NCBI GenBank assembly: GCA_905233525.1
Contig: CAJOEW010000010.1
Coordinates: 1 to 62,242 of the forward strand
Source: an uncultured Synergistales bacterium
GTDB taxonomy: Bacteria > Synergistota > Synergistia > Synergistales > Aminobacteriaceae
Direction: 5' to 3'
Length of the DNA stretch: 62,242 bases
In this document: one piece after another, positions 26,346 through 35,866 of the stretch
Position numbering within the stretch: position 1 is the first letter of the stretch
Layout of the letters: each line of letters opens with the position of its first letter
Translations under genes and position numbers: made by a program
The notes under the pieces: generated by a model
What the model was told of the DNA's origin: nothing
The model's input: the letters and a program-made list of their open reading frames with translations, nothing else
Databases searched by the model: none

Positions 26346-27223
26346 ATGGTATAATGATTCAGGGAACATCAAGCAACGCCGGAAAAAGTTTTATCGTTAC
26401 AGGACTGTGCAGAATATTTTATAATTCAGGCTTAAAAATTTGTCCGTTTAAATCGCAGAACATGTCAAATAATTCTTTTACAGTTCATGACGGCGGAGAA
26501 ATGAGTTTGGCTCAAGCTGTTCAGGCTCAGGCGGCAGGATTAAGACCTGAAATTTTTATGAATCCGATTTTATTAAAGCCTAAAAATAATTCATCGTCCG
26601 AAATAATTTTAAATGGCCATGTTTTTAATAAGCCTGCTGAAAAAAATTATTATCCTGAATTTTCAATGACGCACGGATTAAAAGCAATTCGATCGGCCTT
26701 AGAATTTATAAAAAATAATTTTGATGCGGTCATAATCGAAGGTGCAGGAAGTCCAGCCGAAATAAATTTAAATGCTCATGAGATCGTAAATATGAGAATA
26801 GCTCGTGAAGCTGATGTACCTGTAATTCTTGTAAGTGATGTTGACCGCGGAGGATCATTAGCTTCAGTTGTAGGGACTCTTGAATTATTAGGGAATGATC
26901 GCGAACGTGTTAAAGGGATTATTTTTAATCAATTTCGCGGCGATGTTGAATTATTTTATTCTGCTGTAACGTTTATCGAAAATTATACCGGCGTGAAAGT
27001 TTTAGGTGTTGTGCCATTTGATAAAGATATAAAAATCCCTGCTGAAGACAGTTTATGCGCAAATGATAATAAAAATTACGATGCCTTATCAAAAAATGAC
27101 TCAAGCACCGTAATGAATAACATGTTTAATAAAATTGCGGATCTGTTAATAAAAAATCTTGACGTGAATTTTATTCGATCACTTCTCCATGTAAGCACCA
27201 GGCTTCAGCCTCAGTTATTTTAA
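26342..27223 (+). CDS. cobQ: Cobyric acid synthase lacking the GATase domain
   Basis: MIQGTSSNAGKSFIVTGLCRIF, FKSQNMSNNS, MNPILLKPKNNSSSEIILNG, EGAGSPAEINL, VSDVDRGGSLASVVGTLELL; ends FNKIADLLIKNLDVNFIRSLL like a CobQ C-terminal tail. Confidence 0.85.
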   Translation: MNGIMIQGTSSNAGKSFIVTGLCRIFYNSGLKICPFKSQNMSNNSFTVHDGGEMSLAQAVQAQAAGLRPEIFMNPILLKPKNNSSSEIILNGHVFNKPAEKNYYPEFSMTHGLKAIRSALEFIKNNFDAVIIEGAGSPAEINLNAHEIVNMRIAREADVPVILVSDVDRGGSLASVVGTLELLGNDRERVKGIIFNQFRGDVELFYSAVTFIENYTGVKVLGVVPFDKDIKIPAEDSLCANDNKNYDALSKNDSSTVMNNMFNKIADLLIKNLDVNFIRSLLHVSTRLQPQLF

Positions 27224-28457
27224 CGTTAATGAATTTGCCCAATAAATTTTTAGCGCCTTCAAAAATTACGACTTTATCGCTTGGAGTTCGTCCCTGTAAT
27301 AAATTTTCACCTTTAGGAGCGTCGCCGTCTACCAAAATTTCAAACGTGCGTCCAACGAGATTTTTATTTATTTCCAGCGTTATGCCGTCTTGAATTTTGT
27401 TAAGCGTGTCTAATCTTTTCAAGCGTGTTTCAACAGGTAAAGCTCCTTGCATTGTTGCTGCCGGAGTCCCTTCACGTTCTGAATAGGCTGCGCTGTGAAC
27501 GAGATCAAATTTTACGGTTTTAAGAGCGTCTAAAGAATCTTCAAAATCTTGTTCAGTTTCGCCTGGAAATCCTACGATTAAATCTGTTGTTAAGCCTAAG
27601 TCATGAATTTTTTCGCGTGTCATATTTACTTTCTCAAAATATTCATCGCGGTTATATTTTCTGTTCATGAGTTTTAAAATTCTGTTGCTTCCTGATTGTA
27701 TCGGCAAATTTAACGACGGACAAATATTTTCACGAGCTGCCATTACGTCAACGATATCGATATTAAAATCCTGCGGCAAAGACGTAACGAATCGAATGCG
27801 CTTTAAATTCATCTCTGAAACTTTTTTTAAGAGCCATGCGAAATTTAAATTTATGTCGCGTCCGTAGCTGTTAACGTTTTGTCCGAGTAAAGTAATTTCT
27901 TTAACGCCGTCACTGATCAAAAAATCGATCTCGTTAAAAATTTCATCAGGTTGTCTTGAAACGAAGCGGCCTCTAACGTGCGGAACAATGCAGTACGTAC
28001 AGAAATTATCACAGCCGTGAGCAATAGTGACGTAAGCTTTATATTTATTCTCGCGTAAAATAGCGGTATTGCCTTCGTCGAAATCAAGATTAAAAAATTC
28101 GCGAGGATCATCATCGAGCAAGCTTATTTTAATTTTAGGATCGGCCATGATTTTTTCTAAGCTGTTCGGCAACAATCCAATATGACGAGGCCCTGAAACG
28201 AGTCTAACCCAATTGAAGCGGCTAAGAGCTTTTTTACCGAGTCTTTGAGCTACACAGCCGGTTAATGCGACGACAGGACTCTGATTTTTTTTCCAGGAGT
28301 TCTCATAACGTCCTAATTCGCTCCAGACTTTTTGTTCTGCTTTTGCTCTAACGCTGCAGCCTGTAATAATTACGAGCTCTGCATCATCTTCCGGGACTTC
28401 CTGCCAGCCTCTGAACGTCAAAACCGTACGGACTTTATCAGCATCATAGACATTCAT
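27171..28457 (-). CDS. miaB: tRNA-2-methylthio-N6-dimethylallyladenosine synthase MiaB; true start probably upstream (about 28500-28510)
   Basis: Radical SAM CDNFCTYCIVPHVRGR; TRAM C-terminus; upstream same-frame residues KFCIKTYGCQ precede the listed MNVYDADK. Confidence 0.9.
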   Translation of the reverse strand: MNVYDADKVRTVLTFRGWQEVPEDDAELVIITGCSVRAKAEQKVWSELGRYENSWKKNQSPVVALTGCVAQRLGKKALSRFNWVRLVSGPRHIGLLPNSLEKIMADPKIKISLLDDDPREFFNLDFDEGNTAILRENKYKAYVTIAHGCDNFCTYCIVPHVRGRFVSRQPDEIFNEIDFLISDGVKEITLLGQNVNSYGRDINLNFAWLLKKVSEMNLKRIRFVTSLPQDFNIDIVDVMAARENICPSLNLPIQSGSNRILKLMNRKYNRDEYFEKVNMTREKIHDLGLTTDLIVGFPGETEQDFEDSLDALKTVKFDLVHSAAYSEREGTPAATMQGALPVETRLKRLDTLNKIQDGITLEINKNLVGRTFEILVDGDAPKGENLLQGRTPSDKVVIFEGAKNLLGKFINVKITEAEAWCLHGEVIE

Positions 28458-28561
28458 TTGACAGCCGTAAGTTTTTATACAAAATTTATAACTTATAAAA
28501 ATTCAACTCCTTTATTAAACGTCAAAGATTGTTGAAATAAATAAAATATTCATAGCCGCTC

Positions 28562-29848
28562 CTAAAACCTCCCGAAAATTTCATCGACGAATCTTAAATA
28601 AAATTCATTCTCAAATAATTTTTTCAGGCTGTCTTTGTTAACGTCTTTCATTCGTTCGTCATTCATGAGCAAATCTAAGAAATGTCCTTCACCGTGAGCC
28701 GTTTTCATTGCGTTCTCCTGAACTATCGCGTAAGCATCCTCACGTGATAAATTTAATTCCTCAAGCAAAAATGTTAATACTCGCTGGCTGTATACAAGTC
28801 CGTCAGTTTGATTGATATTCTCGCTGATTCTGGCTTCGTCAACTTCAAGACCGCTCAAAATTTTTGTCATGCTGCGAATCATAAATACAGCAATGTTAAA
28901 AGCATCAGGCCATATTACACGCTCCGTTGATGAATGGCTTATATCGCGCTCGTGCCATAATGCTATATTCTCCATTGAAGTTAATGCATATCCGCGTAAT
29001 AATCTCGACATGCCGCAAATACGTTCGCATTTAATCGGATTACGTTTATGAGGCATTGCGCTTGATCCTTTTTGACCAGCTCCGAAAGGCTCAAATATTT
29101 CTCTGACTTCCGTGCGCTGCAAATTCCTGATCTCTAATGCCATTCTCTCAAGTCCTGAACCCATCAAAGCTAACGCCGTAAGAACTTCTGAATGGCGATC
29201 ACGCTGTAAAATTTGATTTGAAACTTTCGCAGGCTCTAAATTTAATAATTCACATACGCGCGCTTCTAATTTCGGATTGCACATCGCGTAAGTTCCAACA
29301 GCTCCGGAAATTTTACCTACTGAAATAATTTTCTTAGCATGTTCCAATCTTTCACGGTCTCTTAAAATTTCAGAGTGCCAATTCAAAAATTTTAATCCCA
29401 ATGACATCGGCTCGGCGTGAATTCCATGTGTACGTCCAATGCACGGCGTATATTTATATTTCGTGGCTAAAGACATTACAACGGAGTCAAGTTCATCAAG
29501 CGCATTCAATGCTATGTCTAACGAGTCACGCAGCATTATTGAGCTTGCTGTGTCTAAAATATCGCTGCTTGTCATTCCTAAATGTAAATAGCGCCCGTTT
29601 TCACCGACATTTTCAGCGACGGCACTCACAAAAGCGACGACATCATGTTGAGTTTTGCGCTCGATCTCCTGAATTCTTTCGACTGTAAATTTTGCATGAT
29701 CTTGAATATCTTTTAACGCGTCTTCAGGGATTCGTCCAGCTTCAGTCCACGCACGCGCAACAGCTATTTCAACATCGAGCATAATTTTAAATCTGTTGTA
29801 CTCGTCCCATAATGAATTTATGTCTTTTACCGAATAACGTTCTATCAT
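28562..29848 (-). CDS. purB: Adenylosuccinate lyase
   Basis: GRTHGIHAEPMSLGLK, KGSSAMPHKRNPIKCERI, HERDISHSSTERV. Confidence 0.95.
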   Translation of the reverse strand: MIERYSVKDINSLWDEYNRFKIMLDVEIAVARAWTEAGRIPEDALKDIQDHAKFTVERIQEIERKTQHDVVAFVSAVAENVGENGRYLHLGMTSSDILDTASSIMLRDSLDIALNALDELDSVVMSLATKYKYTPCIGRTHGIHAEPMSLGLKFLNWHSEILRDRERLEHAKKIISVGKISGAVGTYAMCNPKLEARVCELLNLEPAKVSNQILQRDRHSEVLTALALMGSGLERMALEIRNLQRTEVREIFEPFGAGQKGSSAMPHKRNPIKCERICGMSRLLRGYALTSMENIALWHERDISHSSTERVIWPDAFNIAVFMIRSMTKILSGLEVDEARISENINQTDGLVYSQRVLTFLLEELNLSREDAYAIVQENAMKTAHGEGHFLDLLMNDERMKDVNKDSLKKLFENEFYLRFVDEIFGRF

Positions 29849-30005
29849 GATTTTTTATACCTCATGGTGATTTTATTGTTTTGAAAAAATTTTAAATGCT
29901 TATTTTTCAGCGTCAAGCTTATTGATTTTTTTGAGAGCCTTCTTAATAAATTTAAATCCGCAATTTAGTGTAAAATAAACAAAATTTCTAAAGGGCGGGA
30001 TTTTT

Positions 30006-32144
30006 TTGCGCAGATGTATTTTTTATGTGCTGACGTTTTTATTTTTATTCTCGTTTCAAATAAGTAACGCCTCAGCAATAACAGCCAGTAATACAGGTTT
30101 CGCAGGTCTATGGGAATATCCTACAGCTGAAATTCCTAACGATGGCTCAGGAAGATTCGGTTACACTCATGCCTCACCGTATGCCTATTATTTTCTGGAT
30201 TTAGCTTGGCTGCCATGGCTTGAAATTAACACACGCTTAACAACTTTCGATACAATCAAATTAGAGTCAGGACGCTACTACATGGATAAAGCAATCGATT
30301 TAAAGGCCATGCTTTATTACAATAAAGATTCTAAAAAATGGTTTATACCTTCAATAGCATTCGGTGTCACTGATGTGAGCGGTACTGAATTGATGAGAGC
30401 TTATTTCGGCGCGGCAACTTGGAGATTTGGACGCTTGTATGCTACGTTAGGTTACGGCTCTGATCGAATGAATGGTACTTACGCCGGTTTAGCCTGGGAT
30501 ATTGGGAACTGGTTGACTATAAAAGCCGAATACAGTCCTCTTGATTACGCAAATGATAAAGTCGGCGGAACTCGTGTTCTTAAAAAAGATCCTTCCGAAA
30601 AATATAATTACGGTCTGGTTTTAAAAGCTCCTTGGGGAACAGAGGTCGCAGCAAGCCGTCAACGTGGTGATGAATATGTTTTTACGGTCTCGCAGCGTTT
30701 GAATCTCGAAGGGCCTTATATCGGTGAAGGTAAACGCCTCGCTTATAATGCTCCTGGCGATTTGAGAATACCTGAATGGGATGATGCTGATCTGCCGATC
30801 GTTGTCGAACGCGTGAAAGAAGCCCTTGAAAAATTTGTGAAAGTCCGTGATATAGAATTAAATATAGAATCTGACGATGAAGGTAAACGTAAAATTACAC
30901 TCGCTTATGAAAATTACGGCTATTCATCACACGCTGAAGCAATGGTTAGAATTTTGGTCGTGTTAGCTGCTGTTATGCCTGAAACTGATGAATTGATTCT
31001 CGTTCAAAAAATTGCAAGCGTTCCTATTGTTATGGCTGCGTTCTCAGGTGAAATATTATTTGACATCAGAGCAAGAGAATTACGCGATAATGATCACCCT
31101 TTAAACGGAGCGCAATTTGCCTGGGCGAGTGCTGATATAAAAAATTTCGGCGAGAAAGATTTACAAAAGCGAGGACAGCACGAATTTAAAGCTATGTTAG
31201 TTTATGAGCCTCGAATCGATCAAACGTTAGAGCATTCTTATTTAGATCGCTGGGACATTGATTTAATTTATAACGGACGCTATTCAAACGGATGGGGAAG
31301 CGTTCTCGATGTCAGAATTCCGCTTCATAACGACGTAGATATTTGGTGGGAACCTGACATGAACAGCAAAACAAGAATACAGCAAGCCGGCTTATTATAT
31401 GTTAATTCGCTTGGTGCTGACAGCCGTTTCTGGTTTATGGGTGAAGGCGGTTACATGGATGAAGAATGGTTCGGTTCAAATTTATACGGAAGATATTACG
31501 GCGAAGACGGATCCTGGTGGCTTGGAACGCGTTTAAGTTTATTGCGCGGGCGTGATCCTGAATCATTCGGAGGATTATTGAGCGGCCAATTAAAATACTG
31601 GGGAACTTACTACTACGATGACAAAGATAAAGACGCATGGAGATTCGCCGCATGGATTCAGGCCGGTTTGAATTTCAAGACTTTCGACGTAGATTTACAA
31701 GCTGATTACGGAAGATTTATAGACGAAGATAAAGGCTTTAAGCTTTCAGCGATTCGACATTGGGATGATACTGCGGTCGGATTCTGGTACACAAAAACAG
31801 ACGTTCACGCACCAGGCAAAGACTACACAAAAACAGGCGTTCATTTAGAGATACCTGCTGATAAATGGTTTGGAAGCTGGTTCGGACAACCGAGCGCTCA
31901 TATTTGGGAACAGGAAAGCATTTTGATCTCAACATGGGATTTAGAATCAGGACGTGACTCAGGTTTTATACGCACGCCTGAAAGATTGTTAGGTCAGTTG
32001 CGCCCGAGATTGTTACGTCAAAATGTTGCTAGATTGCTGCGTGATTATTGCTCGTATGAAAAACTTGACGAGGACGAGAAATATAATATCGAGCAGGAAG
32101 ATACACAAGAAATCCGCAGTATTCTTGATTACATTCTTAGATAG
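30006..32144 (+). CDS. YjbH-like exopolysaccharide-associated outer-membrane protein
   Basis: Signal peptide; NTGFAGLWEYPTAEIPNDGSGRFGYTHASPY N-terminus; many beta-strand segments; followed by an SLBB export protein. TTG start. Confidence 0.75.
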   Translation: MRRCIFYVLTFLFLFSFQISNASAITASNTGFAGLWEYPTAEIPNDGSGRFGYTHASPYAYYFLDLAWLPWLEINTRLTTFDTIKLESGRYYMDKAIDLKAMLYYNKDSKKWFIPSIAFGVTDVSGTELMRAYFGAATWRFGRLYATLGYGSDRMNGTYAGLAWDIGNWLTIKAEYSPLDYANDKVGGTRVLKKDPSEKYNYGLVLKAPWGTEVAASRQRGDEYVFTVSQRLNLEGPYIGEGKRLAYNAPGDLRIPEWDDADLPIVVERVKEALEKFVKVRDIELNIESDDEGKRKITLAYENYGYSSHAEAMVRILVVLAAVMPETDELILVQKIASVPIVMAAFSGEILFDIRARELRDNDHPLNGAQFAWASADIKNFGEKDLQKRGQHEFKAMLVYEPRIDQTLEHSYLDRWDIDLIYNGRYSNGWGSVLDVRIPLHNDVDIWWEPDMNSKTRIQQAGLLYVNSLGADSRFWFMGEGGYMDEEWFGSNLYGRYYGEDGSWWLGTRLSLLRGRDPESFGGLLSGQLKYWGTYYYDDKDKDAWRFAAWIQAGLNFKTFDVDLQADYGRFIDEDKGFKLSAIRHWDDTAVGFWYTKTDVHAPGKDYTKTGVHLEIPADKWFGSWFGQPSAHIWEQESILISTWDLESGRDSGFIRTPERLLGQLRPRLLRQNVARLLRDYCSYEKLDEDEKYNIEQEDTQEIRSILDYILR

Positions 32145-32175
32145 AACTTGTAAAAATTTTTTGGAGGTCTTTATT

Positions 32176-34449
32176 TTGAGAATAAAATTATTTTTTGTAA
32201 CAACTGTTTTTTTATTCGTTTCGTCTTGTGCGTATGGGCTTGACAGCGCTCCATCAAACTGGAACAACGCGCCGCAAAATAATGTTCCTGTTTTGGATAC
32301 TTCTGTTCAAACGCAGAATAATAATCAAGGCTGGCAACAATACAACAATACGCAGACAAATAACGCGAATCGAATTTCTATTCAAACTAACTATATTCCA
32401 GATATAACACCCGCTAGCAATGATAACAGTAAGACATTGACTGATGAAAAAATTAACGATTACTTTAATCAGATATTGGACGCTAAAACTACAGGGAATC
32501 CTATGGGCGATATTATGCTCAATTTACCTCGTTACGGCATATCATTTTTTAGACAGAGTCCAAACACTCAACAGACTCAAATGGATCAACAGAGACAGCC
32601 TCAAATTCAACAACGGATCGATCGAACGATTAACCCTCTTGATAACGTGCCTGTAACGCGCAATTATAGAATTAACATAGGCGACGAATTATCTTTAACA
32701 ATTTGGGGAATTCCTGAAGAAGGTAATTACACGTTTTATATTGAGCGCGACGGCATGGCAACGATCCCGCATTTAGGTTCAATCAGATTAGCCGGCTATA
32801 CATTATTTGAGGCAGAAAAAGTCATTCAGGCAAGACTTAATCAATATTACACAGGCTATCAAATGAATTTATCAATGGGACGTTTAAGCTCAATAATGAT
32901 TTATATTACAGGTAATGCATTGCAGCCAGGAGCTTATAACGTTTCATCATCGGCTACACTTGTTAATGCTTTGTTAGTTTCGGGAGGGCCTTCTGCAAAC
33001 GGCTCGCTCAGAAAAATTGAGTTGCGCCGCGATGGAAGATTAGTAACTGTTCTTGATATGTATGCTTTGTTAATGCGCGGTGATAAATCTCATGACGTAC
33101 CATTACAAGCCGGCGACGTGATTTATATTCCGCCAGTCGGTGATCTCGTTGGTCTTGCCGGTGAGATAAAAAATCCGGGCGTGTTTGAATTAAATGGAGC
33201 GACGCGCGTAAAAGATTTATTAGACATTGCGAAATTATCAGCTTATACATCACATGGCCGCATTCAGTTTTATAGAATTTATGATAATTCTTACGCGAGC
33301 GCATTTGAAGGATCATTTAACGGCGTTCAAGACATGGTTTTACAGGACGGCGATATTTTACGTTTATATCCTGTTTATAACATGGCCTCAAGCGTAACGT
33401 TAAGCGGACCTGTTCCAAGACCTGGAAATTATATTATCGTGCCTGGACGTACAAGAGTTATGGACATCATCGAACGCGCGGGAGGACTTGCTAACACCGC
33501 TGCTGATACTGCTGAGGTAACACGCGTAACTCCAACCGTTGACGGCCCAGTGAATGAGCGTTTTATTGTAAATTTACGTGAAGCATTAGCCGGAAATCCT
33601 GAACATAATATTACGCTTGAAAATACGGATCATATTACAATCATGATTATTCCGAACTGGCGCAGAAATATTCAAGTAAGTATTGAGGGTGAAGTCGCAA
33701 GACCTGGTACGTATTCAATGCTGCCCGGCGAGAAGCTTTCGGATTTGATAACAAGAGCCGGAGGTTTTACGGAACGTGCATTTTTAAGAGGCGCAATTTT
33801 CACACGTGAGAGTGTAGCTGCTGAACAACGTATTGCGCTTAATCAAATGGCTGATACTATGGAGCGCGAATTATTAGACTCAATGCAGAACACAGCAAAT
33901 ACTTCAGCCGGCGCGACAGCTTCAACAGGAATGGCAGCCGAATATGCAAGAAGACGGGATTTAATAGACAAACTGCGCACGATTGATATTATGGGAAGAG
34001 TCATTACAAAAATCGACACGCCTAAAAATATTATCGGCACTCCTTGGGATTATGAGCTTGAAGCCGGAGATCGATTAAGAATCCCTGACAAACCATTAAC
34101 TATAAATGTAATGGGTGCTGTTTATTCGGCATCGTCTCAAGTTTTCAGGCCGGGCTTAACTGTAACATCATATATCAATGCTGCAGGCGGAGCTGTTAAA
34201 AATGCTCATAAACGTATGGTATATCTTCTTAAGAGTGACGGCAGCACGATTAAATTAACCCGCAACACTTCCATGCTGTCAAATAAAGCCTGGATAGCGC
34301 CGAAAGGTTTTTCAGCAATTGTTGAACCTGGTGATACGATCGTTGTGCCTGTGAAATATCTTGACAGCACTTCAAGAGAATCATTTAAAGACGCGGTCGA
34401 CATTATATATAAAGTTGCTGTAGCTATTGGCGTAATAGTCAGAATGTAG
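32176..34449 (+). CDS. SLBB-domain polysaccharide export protein (Wza/KpsD-like)
   Basis: YRINIGDELSLTIWG, LAGEIKNPGVFELNG, LSGPVPRPGNYIIVPGRTRVMDIIERAGG, EGEVARPGTYSMLPGEKLSDLITRAGGF; TTG start after ggaggtctttatt. Confidence 0.9.
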   Translation: MRIKLFFVTTVFLFVSSCAYGLDSAPSNWNNAPQNNVPVLDTSVQTQNNNQGWQQYNNTQTNNANRISIQTNYIPDITPASNDNSKTLTDEKINDYFNQILDAKTTGNPMGDIMLNLPRYGISFFRQSPNTQQTQMDQQRQPQIQQRIDRTINPLDNVPVTRNYRINIGDELSLTIWGIPEEGNYTFYIERDGMATIPHLGSIRLAGYTLFEAEKVIQARLNQYYTGYQMNLSMGRLSSIMIYITGNALQPGAYNVSSSATLVNALLVSGGPSANGSLRKIELRRDGRLVTVLDMYALLMRGDKSHDVPLQAGDVIYIPPVGDLVGLAGEIKNPGVFELNGATRVKDLLDIAKLSAYTSHGRIQFYRIYDNSYASAFEGSFNGVQDMVLQDGDILRLYPVYNMASSVTLSGPVPRPGNYIIVPGRTRVMDIIERAGGLANTAADTAEVTRVTPTVDGPVNERFIVNLREALAGNPEHNITLENTDHITIMIIPNWRRNIQVSIEGEVARPGTYSMLPGEKLSDLITRAGGFTERAFLRGAIFTRESVAAEQRIALNQMADTMERELLDSMQNTANTSAGATASTGMAAEYARRRDLIDKLRTIDIMGRVITKIDTPKNIIGTPWDYELEAGDRLRIPDKPLTINVMGAVYSASSQVFRPGLTVTSYINAAGGAVKNAHKRMVYLLKSDGSTIKLTRNTSMLSNKAWIAPKGFSAIVEPGDTIVVPVKYLDSTSRESFKDAVDIIYKVAVAIGVIVRM

Positions 34450-34461
34450 GAGAACAAGCTC

Positions 34462-34731
34462 ATGAAAAAATTTTTAATGACAGTTATTTTATTTTTGGTG
34501 TTTATAATTCCGGCGCGTGCTGATGTAATTAAATACGAGTATAAAATTTTATCGCTCGGTTCTTTGACATCGATCCAAAAAGAAAAAACAGCCGCCTCAA
34601 AAACTGAACAGCTTGAAAATTTTTTAAACAAGTACGGCGCTGACGGTTGGGACATTGCTGAAATTTTTGCAGTGAGAACGACATTTGATCCGAATGTATT
34701 TTTTGTGATCATGAAACGTCCGCTGGAATAA
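34462..34731 (+). CDS. Small exported DUF4177-like protein
   Basis: Signal peptide; YEYKILSL...LENFLNKYGADGWDIAEIF. Confidence 0.6.
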   Translation: MKKFLMTVILFLVFIIPARADVIKYEYKILSLGSLTSIQKEKTAASKTEQLENFLNKYGADGWDIAEIFAVRTTFDPNVFFVIMKRPLE

Positions 34732-34764
34732 TTTTTTAACGCTGGAATATTTTATAACCGTTCG

Positions 34765-34800
34765 TTATCCCTCTCGTAATTTTGGGAGGGATTTTTTTTT
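34765..34800 (+). terminator. Rho-independent terminator
   Basis: tccctctc...gggaggga + T9. Confidence 0.75.
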
Positions 34801-34909
34801 TGAGAATATTTTTACCAGCTGATATTATTCGCACAAAATAAATAATTTGTTCACACAATCAGCCGGCGTTATACTTGTGCTTAAATCATATAAAGGAGCA
34901 AAACATTTT

Positions 34910-35812
34910 TTGAGCATAAAATATAAAATTAAGCTGTGTGTTAAAAAAATTTTGGTGTTTATATTTTCAGCCGTGTATTATTTTTCAAAAGAGCCTAAAA
35001 AATTTAAATACAGTCTCGCAATTTCCGCCATTATGAAAAATGAAGGCGCATATCTTGATGAATGGATTAAATATCATATTTGCGCAGGCGTTGAAAAATT
35101 TTATTTGTACGATAATGAAAGCAGCGATAATACACATGAAATCCTTGAGCCTTATATAAAATCCGGTATAGTCGAATTAAAATATTTTCCTGGCAAAACT
35201 AAACAGCTCGCTGCATATCGTGACGCAATTAAAAATCATAAACACGAATGCGAATTTATGGCCATGATTGATTGTGATGAGTTTATAAGGCCGATTGAAC
35301 AGGATAAAAATATTTATGACGTTGTTAAAAATATAATTCCTCCGAAAAATAAACGTGTTGCAGGTTTAGCTGTTGGCTGGCGTTTATTTGGTTCGTCCGG
35401 CTACGTAAAAACACCTACGGGGGGGGGGGTACTAAGCAATTTTTTACACCGCGAAACAGATGAACATAATACCGCCGGAGATGTACCTGTCAAAGTAATT
35501 GTTAATCCAAGACGAATTTTTTTATTCGCAAATCCTCATGTTCCACTATTTGAATACGGAAATATATTTTATGTGATAGATCAATACGGTAATAAAATTC
35601 ATGACGAAATAAATCACGTAATACCTTCAAAAATTTGCATACACCATTATTTTACAAAGTCAAAAGAAGAATTTTTAATCAAACGTGCACGAGGCAGAGC
35701 TGACATTGACGAAATAAGATCGCTGCAGGATTTTGAACACTTTGATTTTAATGATGTGTATGACGACTCAATGCTGTTCTATGTGGAAAAAATTAAACGC
35801 CTAACAAAATAA
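34910..35812 (+). CDS. Glycosyltransferase (GT2/GT92-like) containing an internal G11 tract
   Basis: AISAIMKNEGAYLDEWIKYHICAGVEKFYLYDNESSDNTHEIL, AMIDCDEFI, LFGSSGYVKTPTGGG; SD aaaggag before TTG at 34910. Confidence 0.85.
   Translation: MSIKYKIKLCVKKILVFIFSAVYYFSKEPKKFKYSLAISAIMKNEGAYLDEWIKYHICAGVEKFYLYDNESSDNTHEILEPYIKSGIVELKYFPGKTKQLAAYRDAIKNHKHECEFMAMIDCDEFIRPIEQDKNIYDVVKNIIPPKNKRVAGLAVGWRLFGSSGYVKTPTGGGVLSNFLHRETDEHNTAGDVPVKVIVNPRRIFLFANPHVPLFEYGNIFYVIDQYGNKIHDEINHVIPSKICIHHYFTKSKEEFLIKRARGRADIDEIRSLQDFEHFDFNDVYDDSMLFYVEKIKRLTK
35419..35429. repeat. Homopolymeric G11 tract within glycosyltransferase gene
   Basis: cctacGGGGGGGGGGGtactaag read directly. Confidence 0.93.
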
Positions 35813-35866
35813 TAATACGGTCATAGAAAAAGGAGGCGCGCAAAAAAACGTTCCTCCTGATTATTT

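Noticed and set aside
34206-34712. 168-aa minus-strand ORF
   Set aside because: Antisense to the SLBB and DUF4177-like genes; no independent signal.
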